Shown here: in pieces, positions 32,641 to 42,620 of the stretch
How the letters are laid out: every line of letters begins with the position of its first letter
Position numbering within the stretch: position 1 is the first letter of the stretch
From: Anthoceros angustus
Taxonomy: Eukaryota; Streptophyta; Anthocerotopsida; Anthocerotales; Anthocerotaceae
NCBI GenBank assembly: GCA_010909165.1
Contig: VJWM01000222.1
Coordinates: 186,001 to 250,000, forward strand
Reading direction: 5' to 3'
Length of the DNA: 64,000 bases
Program-made: the position numbers and the translations under genes
The notes under the pieces: model-generated
Seen by the model: only the letters and a program-made list of their open reading frames with translations
What the model was told of the DNA's origin: nothing
The model's database searches: none

Positions 32641-33800
32641 GCACATATCTTTGGGGAAGGAGGGTCATCCATGGGACACTCTATTTGTCCAGGGGAGTTT
32701 GGATCAGCCATTGAGCATGAGCAAGAAAGAATTCGCCGGTAGCGCTTCCAAGTATCAATGGCGTGATGGGCATTTCTTGAGGAGGCGACCAATGGGCTGG
32801 AACGATTGGTGCCACCACTGGCGATAGGGAGCAGCTCATCGTGCAGTGCGATGACATGGGCCATTTGAGTCAAGCGTGCTACAGTTTGCTCCTCCCATTT
32901 CCATTGGCAAGGGATGTCGCCCAAGTCAAGCGGGTGGCTTTGTGCAAGGCTGCGCAGGTGAAGACCTCCTTCACCATCCGGAACCCTCATGCACCTTTGC
33001 CTATCATGGGTATTCTTTAGGTGGTCTTGTGACTTGTTGGGTGAACTACCCAAGACACCACGAGGGCGTGTACATTCTCGTCATGATGGAGCACTTCTCC
33101 AAGTGGGTGGAGGTGGGTGGCCTGCCGGACAAGAGCTCCAAAAGCACCGCTCGAGCCTTTCTTGAGAATGTCTTTGAGTCGCTTTGGGAGGCCGTGCTTG
33201 TGGATCGAGGGGTGCAATTTCGAGGGAATTCCAAGACCCCTCTGGATCGCGCTCATCGACCATCGCAGACCAGCCGAGACCATCCTCGGCTGATGGCCTG
33301 GCTGAGCGGATGTGCAGACCATCAAGAAGGGTCTAAGGAAGCTACGCCTTCAAATGCCCAAAGGCAGTGGGACTTGGCTCTTCCTTACATCGCCATGGGC
33401 TCTGCGTATGAGTCGGCATGCCTCCTTGGCGCATTTCAGTCCCTACTTCTTGCTGTTTGGGAGGGAACCCATGCCTAGCTCAATTGCCAAGCAACTCTAT
33501 GAGGTAGTGGATCTGGATGATCCAATGAGCATGTGGGTCATTGGTCGGTGCCTGTTTGACAAGCCATGCCGATGGCCATAGCTAATTTGAGGATTGCCCA
33601 ACATCGGGACACCCTTAGATATGCCCACACTCGTGGCGACTTCGGACAAGCTCAAGAAATTTCGGTGGGGACTTTGTTTACTTGCGAGCAAGTGGGAGAC
33701 ACCTTGACACCACCACGACATGTGTGCGAGTTCGGAGGTCAAGGAGAATGGTGTGCTAGTGCTACAAGGATCGAGATGGACGTACCACCAAGGATCACAT
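32640..33800 (+). pseudogene. Ty3/gypsy integrase, copy A2
   Basis: The 200-codon plus stretch 32876-33478 carries VMMEHFSKWVEV, STARAFLENVFESLWEAV, then VDRGVQFRG with the second catalytic Asp. LAERMVQTIKKGLRKLRLQM (catalytic Glu) follows in another frame, and YFLLFGREPMP after that. DDMGHL near 32850 marks the zinc-binding N-terminal part. A trailing GDFVYLRSKW-type stretch precedes the PHD finger. Several frameshifts. Confidence 0.85.
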
Positions 33801-34010
33801 GAAAAATTGTGCTTGCCATTTGCCCAACTGGATCCAACCATTGTCACGCGTGATTGGGTACCTCGGTGATTACCCATGCAGTTGCGGGAGGACGACACGG
33901 ATCATTTGCTTGCGACCTGTAGCAATGGATACCACCTATTTTGCTTCTGACCGCCTCTCTCAGGTGCGGGCGGTTGGTATTGTCCACTATGTGCTGCCTC
34001 TCCGGCTGCT
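33800..34010 (+). pseudogene. PHD finger at the end of A2 pol
   Basis: The plus frame at 33920-33950 reads CSNGYHLFC, followed by a stop and then PPLS, and WYCPLCAAS in another frame at 33973-34000. Upstream CSCG (33880-33892) and LLA(C)D supply the first cysteines. This is the C4HC3 layout of a PHD finger. It lies between the integrase tail and the 3' LTR, the same place as in A1 and B. Confidence 0.7.
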
Positions 34011-34029
34011 CCCGCGGCACACAAGCTTC

Positions 34030-35275
34030 AATGGTCGGGGTAGGAGCGATGCTCTCCCGGCATACTTTGTTCTTTGCAAGGGGACCTTTTGCGGACTCAT
34101 ACTGGGCGCCAAACTTTGGCCCAATTAGGGCTGATCCGAATCTTGGAGCGATAAGTGGGCATGCAGGGAGGCAAGGAAGACTATCCATGATGGGACATGG
34201 CGCCACATGGGATCGGCCATGGGACATGGCATCCACGACCGGATTCGGGGCCGACCATGATGCATGGCGGGTCCACCGGAATGCCGGGGCTATGCCAGGA
34301 CATGGCGATCCACGATCCTCACTAAGATTGGTGGAGTTGCCCGAGACAAGCTCATACTGGACACCGGGACTCCCAAACTTTTCACGCGTTTCACGCGGTA
34401 TGTCGAGGAGGTTGCCAAGACCCGGCCTGTTATGGTACATGGCGGTCCACAGTAGGGGCAGTATGTCCTGACCATGACATGGCCCAGGGGCAGTAGGGAT
34501 TGCATAGTACATGGCGATCCCACACCGGGGCTGCCCATCGCCATGGGACATGGCAGTCCCGGCCGGCTGCGGGGCTGTCGCCATAGGACATGGCGATCCC
34601 ACAAGTAGGGCGGCCAGTTGGGCAGCCATGGGACATTGCGATCCACGGTAGGCTGCCGGGGCTACCGGGCGTCGCAACCCAACGCCCAAGGACTAGAATG
34701 CACACAAAAGAATGTGAACTTGATGTATGTTTGTTTTATAAACTACGTTTGGTTGGTCATTTTTTAACCAAGAACATGTCCTTTATTTTGATTGGCCCAT
34801 AGTCAAGGATGCATTTCCTTTAAATACTGCGTTATAGAAAATAGATCCGTTATGAGCGGATAAGTAGGTCAGGCTAGACAAAGCCACTTAGCTATAGGTG
34901 TGAAAGGGCTAAGTATAGGCCCCAAATGCTGCGTGTGTTCAACGTGGGAGGAAGAACCAAGCGTGAGGTTGCTTTTGCATCATGGCGCAAAGCGGTGGAG
35001 AAAGTGGCGGGCGTGAGATGATGGACCGGCGTGAGGATGAGGACCCGTGGCGGATCAGGGTTTCGATCTTGGTCGTGCACAGGCCTTGGCTAGTTGGGGA
35101 ACCAAAGCACTTTGTGAATCATAGCAATCCATGAATCGCGTGTAGATCTGCGTTTTGCTCGCATGTGTCTCTCAAGGCGCCAAGGCGTGATTCTGAGACT
35201 CCCGGCCGGTATGGCCCAGGCTGGCAAAGCTTCAAGAAAACCACGATTCACGCACCCATTCGGAAAATTCGGCTA
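34030..35275 (+). repeat. 3' LTR of copy A2
   Basis: Begins with the tail module (TTTGTTCTTTGCAAGG at about 34066-34081, GATAAGTGGGC). The minisatellite 34190-34680 follows, with CCATGGGACATGG hairpins and the phrase GATTGGTGGAGTTGCCCGAG. Then comes the segment shared with 23325-23900 (TGTTTGTTTTATAAACTACG to CCACGATTC). It is about 1.25 kb long. The exact first and last bases are not resolved. Confidence 0.65.
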
Positions 35276-35640
35276 GGAGCGGATGCTCGGCATACTTTGT
35301 TCTTTGCAGGGGACCTTTCGGACTCATACTCGGCCGAAACTTTGGCGGTCAGCTCGTGATCCGAATCTTGGTTGCCGATAAGTGGGCGGTAACGAGGCAA
35401 GGAAGCCACAACGGTTGTCCTGCCATGGGACATGGGATTCTGGCCGGGGCTGGGGCTGTCTGACCATGGGACGCCATGGTCCTGACACCGGGACCGTCTC
35501 ATGATACATGGCGATCCACGGCCATGATCTGCATTTGCAACCAGGACATGGCAATCCACAATCCTCACAGCTAAGATTGTGGTGAATTGCCCGAGACAAG
35601 CTCATACTCGGGACAGGACTCCCAAACTTTTCACGTTTGC
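35276..35640 (+). repeat. Second tail module after the A2 LTR (start of a tandem LTR)
   Basis: Direct repeat of 34030-34410: GGATGCTCGGCATACTTTG, TTTGCAGGGGACCTTTCGG, GATAAGTGGGCGG, CCATGGGACATGG and GACAAGCTCATACTCGGGAC. The order module-LTR-module suggests a second LTR copy truncated after about 365 bp. From 35640 to 35840 I see nothing assignable. Confidence 0.6.
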
Positions 35641-35839
35641 ACAGGTCTCTTATACATCCAACGCGGATCTCCACGACTCACTCCTCCTCGTCTGTACAGA
35701 AAATATGGCCCACTACCACAGTGGCTCACCAATTCCGGTAACTCTGACTCGCATGAACCTCAAAACATCCATACTAACCAGAAAGAGCCCTTGACTGCCG
35801 ATGTCGCGCTTGTCATGCTTTGTTGGCTGGCCGGGGAAA

Positions 35840-36460
35840 TGAAGCACCTAAGACTCTGTATTTTGACTAGGGCGCATCACAGGCATAAGCCACAGATCTT
35901 TGAAATAAAATGAATCTTGGACATCTAGGGCATAAGCCACGATCTTTGAAGTGTGATGATGTCATGTACATGGCCATGGATGGCACACATGACATGTATG
36001 CTCATGTATGCATGTGTGTGCCATGTGCATGTATCGTATGGAGATGAAGGATGACATGTGATGTGGCGGTGATGTGTCATGGCGCATGCTATATGCATGG
36101 TATGCATGTAGTATGCTATAGCGCATATATAGATAGATTTATATTAGAAAATACATAAAAATCATAAATCAAGGAAAAGGCGAATAGGCTGTTAAACACA
36201 TAAAATATTATTATTTGAAGGCCAAGGAAAGTAGGATTATAAAGTGCCCACCATCGATATGGGTGGACACTTCATCGAGAACTCTGGGGTTTTGCCTATA
36301 TGTAGGCACCCATGGATTCTCGGATTGTTGATGTTTGTCTTGTTCTAATAGACAGCCATACTTTCCCTGTGTCTTTGTCTCCTAGAGGTTCTTGTGGTTC
36401 GTTGCATTGTCGAGTTGGGAGAATTTTCCATCTTGATTTCACCACATCCTCCTTGTTGGG
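35840..36460 (+). repeat. 5' LTR of family B plus-strand copy (5'-truncated)
   Basis: Matches 44425-45025 and, inverted, 48790-49385: GCACCTAAGACTCT, GGCATAAGCCACGATCTTTG, the ATGTATGCATGTGTG tract, TAAAATATTATTATTTGAAG, GTTGATGTTTGTCTTGTTCT and GGTTCTTGTGGTTCGTTGCA. The first 270 bp of the 3' LTR have no counterpart here. From 36460 to 36800 lies an untranslated leader. No standard primer-binding site could be recognised. Confidence 0.75.
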
Positions 36461-36799
36461 GACTAAGATCTGATCTTGGAGGCGTAGTGCGGAGATTGGA
36501 GGAAGAGGCGGAGTCGTCCATCCAACCAGGAGGCAGTGCGATCCGAGAAGGTTGAGTGTTGCAGCACTAAGAGATAGGCTGATGTTTTCGATGGAGAATT
36601 GCCATTGATTATACACGCTTAGGTGTGGTAGTCTCACGATTCTTGAGTTAGCGGTGTCGGAGAAGAGCCATACGTGGAGCCGTTTGTGGATAGAGGCGGT
36701 GGATGTACTTTTACGGCTGGCTGGTTGGGCTAACGGTGGAAACAATTTGCCATTTGACAACATCCGTGCGGTGGTGCATAGGAGAAGTAACCATTGATG

Positions 36800-38000
36800 G
36801 TGTTCACGAGATCGGGGTGGGTGGCGAAAGGACACTGCCCGTCTTCGATCGAGAAGTGCACGGCGTCTACTACTCGCCATTCAAGAGGACACGGAACAAT
36901 ACGAGACAAACGCGGTCACAAGGCAGTTCGCGATTGGGCGGAGAGTGCAAGAATGGAGCTTGAGTTCACACCAAGTAAGAACGATGTCTTCAGGAAAACA
37001 TGGAAGCATGTCTCTTGCAGTTTGAGGAGAAGTTTCGTTGGGCAATGGCGGAAAACAAGATGAAATACAAGGACGAGTTCACTCGGCGTTCATGAAGATG
37101 TCATCCTACCTTGCGGGTGAGGCTCTAATGTATTACGAGATGAGAAGGCTGGGATCCAAGGTGGCCGAGAAGAGAAGCGTGCAGGAGGCAGCCAAGAGGG
37201 GCTGGTTCATTGCACCCCTCTTGGCGAGGACAAGCTCGAGCATCCGGTGGACTTGATGTTCGCCAAGTTAACCACCATGTTTCCCTACGGGAAAAGATCC
37301 GAGAATATCGAGGTTTTCTTTCGGGCCGAGACATTGCGTGCATCTTACCTCGATTGAAGGTTACGGTGGAAGACACGGATGTGAGACGATGAGGAGGCTG
37401 CGAGATCTTCATGGCGGCGCACGCGAGACAAAGAAGGAAGGTGATGGACTCATGGGCGATGGGAGAGATATCGGTTGATAGCGCCTATCAAATTGAGAAG
37501 GTGCTCAAAGGAGATGCGATGGCCGGGCTTACTTGGAGGATCACGGAGTCGTGAAGGGCCCTTCGCAGTCCGGAGGACACGGAATTCGAGTTTGTTCAAG
37601 GTACGATCGGGAGCGGCCACGATCCTCGGGACATGGCAGCCACATGTGCGAAGGAGGCCCAATGCAGTCAAGTGAAGTGTGGCGGATCTGGGAGGCGCAC
37701 AAGGCGTTGAATGCGACTACAAGCCGTGGTGAAGGGCAAGAAGCTAAGTCTTGTGGCGGATGGGGTCACATGGAGGCAGCGTGTTGGGAAGCTCATCCAG
37801 GGCCCAAGCTTGCATCGGTGAAGGAGAAGGGCAAGGGCCCAAGTCGTAAGGCTCTCCTCGGGCAAGTGGAGGAGCTCAAGAAGGAGATGGCCAACATGGC
37901 CAGCGAGCAGCGGAGGATTTTGTTCTCGACTAGATGAAGATGAGGCGTTTGGCATGATGGCGGTGCAAGAAAAGAAAAGGGTTGTTGACTTTGGTGAAGG
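36800..38000 (+). pseudogene. Gag, family B plus copy
   Basis: Plus frames include FRKTWKHV (about 36990), KMSSYLAGEALMYYEMRRLG (about 37095-37155) and FAKLTTMFPYGKRSENIEVF (about 37260-37320), in the style of gypsy capsid domains. The knuckle remnant CGGWGHMEAAC (about 37754-37786) lacks only its first Cys-X2 pair. A Lys/Glu-rich coiled-coil-like stretch, EELKKEMANMASEQRR, follows (about 37870-37915). Several frameshifts. Confidence 0.75.
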
Positions 38001-38660
38001 CGTCGCTGCGAAGGAGTGCGGCATCGACCAAGATGCCGGAGAGTTTGCGGTCGAGGAAAACTCCACGACGGAAGGTGTCAAGATCGGTCGAGACGTTGAG
38101 GCGTTCTTTGGACAAGGCCATGGAGGTGCCTGCAGAAGTCTTGTGGATCCGGGAGTGAAGGGCAACAAAAAACATCATGCGAGAATGGTGAGAAAGGAGC
38201 TTGAATCCGCGGGATCTCTTCCTAGTATGGCGGTTGTGTGGCGAGCATCGATGCCGGAGGAGCGAGGTGAAGGAGGTGTTGCCATGATTGATAACACGGG
38301 GCACGTGACCTTTGATGGCTATGCTCCGATGGCGTGCTTGTAGACACGGGAGGATCGGTCTTGGGAGCACGTGCGGGAGGCACTAAAGGTCGGACACAAG
38401 CTCGTTCGCGGCGTGAACATCACCACCTCTGCGACCAAGGGCAGTCTTTGGGAATGACGAGGCCGTGAAGATTGAATTGAAGCCGCGAAGGATGCCGGCA
38501 TCATTGAAGTGAGATGTTTGGTCACCGGTGCAAAGACATATGATGTCTTCTTGGGGTCGGAACTCACCGTCACGCCATGGGGTTGATCCCTTGCTGAAGC
38601 TTTCTGAGACCATTACGGTGGAGAGGAGATTTCACGCATGTTGCACGAATTCCTCTAAGG
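38000..38660 (+). pseudogene. Aspartic protease, family B plus copy
   Basis: A 129-codon plus stretch (37954-38343) ends in GHVTFDGYAPMACL. After a one-base shift it continues VLVDTGGSVLG (about 38335-38370), with the DTG active site. The GYAP..LLVDTG layout equals that of family A (NGYAPKLVLLDTG). Downstream, IELKPRRMPAS (about 38475) and HAMGLIPC-like sequence follow in other frames. Inactive through frameshift. Confidence 0.7.
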
Positions 38661-38669
38661 ATGAATAGG

Positions 38670-39960
38670 AGTGGTGGCAAGAGCGGGCGAGGATGACGGC
38701 GCCATGATTGCCCAGTGCTCGAGTGAGCATCGACATGAGATGTGGGAGGAAGCAGAGTTATCCTCTCGGAATGCCAAGCCAAGAGCGAAGGGTGTGCTCA
38801 AGGTTGTGCGCTCAGAATATTTGGATCAAGCTAGGGTTCGAGAAAACCAGCGAAGGAAGGAGTATCGACCGTGGAATCTCACAGACACATGTCCTGAGAG
38901 GTCGATCCCAGGTATGAGGCCTGCCAAGTCGGGAGATCGACGCATCGACGATGCTCTAGTATGGTGGAAGGTGGGCGCTGAAGGCATCCATCTATTGGAG
39001 CTCGCTCGGGGAATCGATGGCACAGGCGGTGTTGCGTGTGGCGTCAAGATACGGCAATATACTGCGTGGAAAAGGATGAGAAGATTCGAGTCGCTAGGTG
39101 AATCCTCGGGGTTCGCAACATATCGAGAGCGGTTCGAGGTCGAGGCGGCTGCCTGAGGTGAACTGGTTGGGAAGCGGCGGCTAGAAGCCTTATCAAGTGG
39201 ATATCTTGATCGCGGGATGGGAATGCAAGACATTTTCGGAGCGAGGCAAAGGTGAAGGCGTTTCGTTGGCGGCTCGCCGAATCACGCGAGAAGTCCAGTT
39301 GCGAATCCGATGTTGGTACATTCTGGAGAATGTGTGTGCGACCATGGACAAGCGTCCAATTTATTAGTATGAAGAGATTCGGGCGTGGTTCGGCAATGAG
39401 TTGATCATGGGCCGCGGTGCGTGGCTCATATGCACACAGCTTGATTCTTGGACAAATGTGGGTGGTGGTGCTCGAGGCACAGAATTTGACTCGGCGGAAG
39501 GTTGTGGATGATATCCTAGAGTTGGGAAGGTGCTCACAATGAAGCGGATGGACAAGTTGCCATTTTACCCGAATCGAGTAGGGGAAGCCGGAAGGGCATG
39601 GCCAACTCGGTGAGCACACCGCAATCTTATGCCTTGACCGGAGGAGATGGTGTGATTCGGATTTGAAGGGAATGAGCTTGGAGCTCAATGTTGAGGCGAG
39701 CAAGCGATGGGCTTTGCCAAGAAGGACACTCGGACCATGGGCATCACGAATGCAAGGTGCGGGATGCTTGGGCAGCATTTGACTATGCGAGGTGGTGGTA
39801 AGCCAGCTTGGCGTTCCAACTTGCAAGAAGGGCAGCCTTCCTCCAACTACTGCGGGATAAAGAGGTTCCTAAGGCAGAGGAAGATGAGCTGCTGGAGAGA
39901 TTCACATGGCGGTGGATCGAACTGTCTACCAAGAGTGTGACGAAGAGGTTCATGTATGGC
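38670..39960 (+). pseudogene. C5-cytosine DNA methyltransferase domain inside family B pol
   Basis: The best preserved methyltransferase in the window, between protease and RT. Motif I: GIHLLELARGI, a Gly-rich stretch and VKIRQY (38980-39055), the SAM-binding loop in one 161-codon frame. Motif IV: DILIAGWECKTFSERGKGEG in one frame at 39200-39259, catalytic Cys codon 39224-39226. Motif [12 protein letters not shown] with Glu-Asn-Val at 39326-39334. Motif VIII-like: GSYAH near 39418-39432. Motif X-like: AMGFAKKDTRT then GMLGQ near 39705-39780. It would methylate cytosine in DNA with S-adenosylmethionine. Frames change about five times, so this copy is inactive. Related to the A blocks, not to a host gene. 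Confidence 0.85.
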
Positions 39961-40109
39961 ACATTGCGTAAGATGTGAGCCGGAAGATAAGGAAAATCAT
40001 CAACATGCTTGAGAAAAACAAGGGTGCTTTTGCATTCGATTGGAAGGAGTGGTAGGTATGAGAAGATCAAGTTCAAGTAGTGACGACTCATGAAGAGCCC
40101 GTCTTGAGG

Positions 40110-40780
40110 CACCGCCTCGATTCTGAGAATGGGAGATTGTTGACAAACGCCAAGAGTTGTTTGAGCGGGGTTGATAAGAAAATCAAGCTCTCAATATCTT
40201 CTGCGACCGCTCCAAAAGGATGAGAACGGTGAATGGAAGGGACGGAGGATGTGTGGCGACTACCGACCTCTAAGAGGTGACTCCTATGGGAGTACCCCTA
40301 CCTCAGGGCGAGATTTTTGATGCCATAGGTAAGGCAAAGTTCTTTACCGGCTTGGACTTCCGCTCAGCTTCAACCAAATTGTGATTGAAGAGCGACAAGT
40401 GCAAGACCTGGGGAAGGACCAGCTTTGGGAGTGGGAGACAATGCCGTTTGGGCTGAAAAAATGCTTCTATATATTTCCAAGAATTGCGGATCTAGAGTGC
40501 GGGGGCGCCATTTGTGCGTTGCTACATAGATGATATCCTGGTCTTGAGAGACAATCGAAGAACATATGGAGCATCTAGAGATATTGCTGACATCAAGCTC
40601 GGGTTTGAAAGCTCATCCTAAGAAATGCAAGTTTGCTTTCCAGGATATCGGGGCATGAGATAGTACCGGAGGCATCATGCCTGGCTAAGGTGCAGCCGTG
40701 ATGCAAATGCCTAGACCAAAGGATGTAGCGCTCTTAGAGCCTTCACAGGTTTGGTGAACTATTACAGGAGGTTTATGAAG
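40110..40780 (+). pseudogene. Ty3/gypsy reverse transcriptase, family B plus copy
   Basis: Plus frames show RMRTVNGR, EIFDAIGKAKFFTGLDFRSA (about 40310-40370), a WEWETMPFGLKNAS region (about 40427-40465) and the catalytic RCYIDDILV (40516-40543). The PKKCKFAFQDI remnant is near 40620. It belongs to the same RT style as family A. Frames change several times. It is mirrored at 52960-53720. Confidence 0.85.
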
Positions 40781-41300
40781 GACCTCGGTTCCATGTAAAC
40801 CTCTGAGCTGATGAAGAAAGACATTGCATGGAAATGGGACCAAGACCAGAGTTGGCTTGGCAAGATCTTGGGACCGTTGGCGGAGAAGCCTATCTTGGAT
40901 TTGATCACCCTTTCACTGCACCTGAGCCACTGGAATTGGAGCGGTGTTGTCACAACATGGTGCGATGGTGTTGAGAGTGATAGCTTATGCAAGCCGATCT
41001 AACAACTCAAGTGAACTACTCCTCATATGAGGGAGAGTGTATGGGCGATTCGCATTTGTGGTCTATCTATGGAAGGCGTTTTCAATGGTCACGGATCACC
41101 GCCACTTCATTGGTGATGACCAACATGAAGTTGAGTGGTAAGCTAGCTGGGCGCTGCTCTTACGATATGGAGATCGTGCACAGGCGCAAGGTACATCACA
41201 ATGCGGATGGGCTAGCGAAACCACTGAGTGACAAGGATGTCACAGAGCTCGGCAGGATGAGGGCACATGGTGCACCCAGCTTCATGGCACTCATGGCGGG
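40780..41300 (+). pseudogene. Ty3/gypsy RNase H, family B plus copy
   Basis: Recognisable blocks are IAYASRSN (about 40980-41003), NYSSYEGECMG (41010-41040), VTDHRHFI and MTNMKLSGKLAG (41120-41155), and EIVHRRKVHHNADGLAKPLS (41170-41230). The last is the RNase H end of this clade. One or two frameshifts. It is mirrored on the minus strand at 52520-52960. Confidence 0.8.
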
Positions 41301-42420
41301 ATAGATGATCATGAAGAAGGACATGTCTTGTGAGTCCGTCGAGGATGTTTGGAGACATCCTCAAGCCATGATTCTTGAAGGAAGGCCGGCCTGGAATGTG
41401 AAGCGAGCTTGGCTAAACTCGGGCGTGGCGGATACTCATGGGAAGATGGTGAGTCACTCGTCGAAGGAGAAAGGAAAGTACCAAGTCCCGAGGAAAGAGT
41501 GGGCATAGTGACCAAGGTGCGAAACCCTTGGCCACTTTGGTGTGAAGAGGACACACCACATGTTGAAAACGTACTTACAGTGGGGATGTGCGGATGTCGA
41601 GAAGGTGGTGGCTAAGTGTCTGCATGATCAGTCAAAGCTGATTTAACACCAGGATGTGGTGTTGCACCCTACCAATCAATTCTTTAGATGGTCGGTTGAC
41701 CTTATGCGAGCTTCCTCTCACAAAGCAAGGTAACCGACATTGCATGGTCATGATTGAGCATTTCTCTAAGTGGGTTGAAGTAGTTCTTACCACGAGAACT
41801 CGCATTACACCAGCTTTTGCGTGTGTGCTCGGCCGATTTGGGGCTGGAGGTGCTCAGACCGAGTGAGTTTGAGGTGAATTCGGACCTTGGGCAGAGTCTC
41901 ATTGATCACGGAGGACATCGAGGATCATCCACGGATGGCACAGCGAAACTAGTGCAGACCTTCAAGGATGCACTAAGGAAATCTTGCATTCTTGTGGAGC
42001 CCAAGTGTTGGGATGAATTGCTCCTTACATCGTGTTGGGAGTCGTGTGTCTGACTCTTGGAAGTTTCATCCATACTTTTTGTTATTCGGACGCAGTGTTG
42101 AATGTATGGTGAAGGACACTTACTCCATCCTGGTGGAGCAAAGATGCAAATGTGTGCACGAGTTCAAGCAGGAGGTATTTCAAAGAATTCTTCCCATGGC
42201 TATGGACAATTTGGGCATGTGACATCGGGACCGGTGAGGTATGCTTATCTGGGGCTCGTGGAAGCCCAAAGCCCCAAGTTTGCATCGGAGATTGTGTACG
42301 GCACAGCACAGCTGCAAGCACGTTAGATGTGAGGCTTATCTTGAGAGTTGTCGAGTTGGTGAGCAAGGTGTGGTTGAACTTGAAGGAAGAGATGGCGAAG
42401 GTGCAAGGAACACATGAAGC
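41300..42420 (+). pseudogene. Ty3/gypsy integrase, family B plus copy
   Basis: Blocks are FFRWSVDLM with the first catalytic Asp (about 41675-41705), LTKQGNRHCMVMIEHFSKWV (41717-41776), EFEVNS in place of the second-Asp segment, VQTFKDALRKSCILVEPKCW (about 41953-42010) and YFLLFGR (about 42073-42093). A trailing GPVRYAYLGLVEAQSP stretch leads towards the PHD finger. The core is broken by frame changes. Confidence 0.8.
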
Positions 42421-42489
42421 ATTTGGCTCCATGCCATTTGCACGATCTGGATACAGGCATGCCTCGGACACAGGCGCCACCAGATTTGC

Positions 42490-42620
42490 CACAGGAGGAG
42501 TGTGGGCACAAGCCGAAGAATTCATGTTGCTATGTGACAGTGTAGTGGTTACCATCTGTTTTGCCTCAAACCGATCTTGGGCGGTGTTCCGGAAGGAGAA
42601 TGGCTATGTGAAGCATGTGC
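42490..42620 (+). pseudogene. PHD finger after the family B integrase
   Basis: The clearest PHD in the window. A single frame from 42541 to 42618 reads CSGYHLFCLKPI, then GGVPEGEW and LCEAC. LLCD lies just upstream in a frame displaced by one lost base (42527-42538), and CGH supplies further metal ligands near 42501. Spacing fits Cys4-His-Cys3. PHD fingers usually bind the N-terminal tail of histone H3 according to its lysine-4 state, so a role in choosing the integration site is plausible but inferred. Confidence 0.8.

Noticed and set aside
33844-34689. 281-codon minus-strand open frame
   Set aside because: It is antisense to the A2 PHD finger and LTR minisatellite. The open frame reflects the repeated GATCGCCATGTCCCATGG units.
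39200-39250. GWECKTFS as a chance match rather than a methyltransferase motif
   Set aside because: Motif I, LENV and C-terminal motifs occur at the right distances in B, and independent copies in A1, A2 and A3 show the same order, so chance is unlikely.
42490-42620. Chromodomain instead of PHD finger after integrase
   Set aside because: No aromatic-cage or chromodomain pattern is visible. The Cys/His spacing GYHLFC ... WLCEAC fits PHD.
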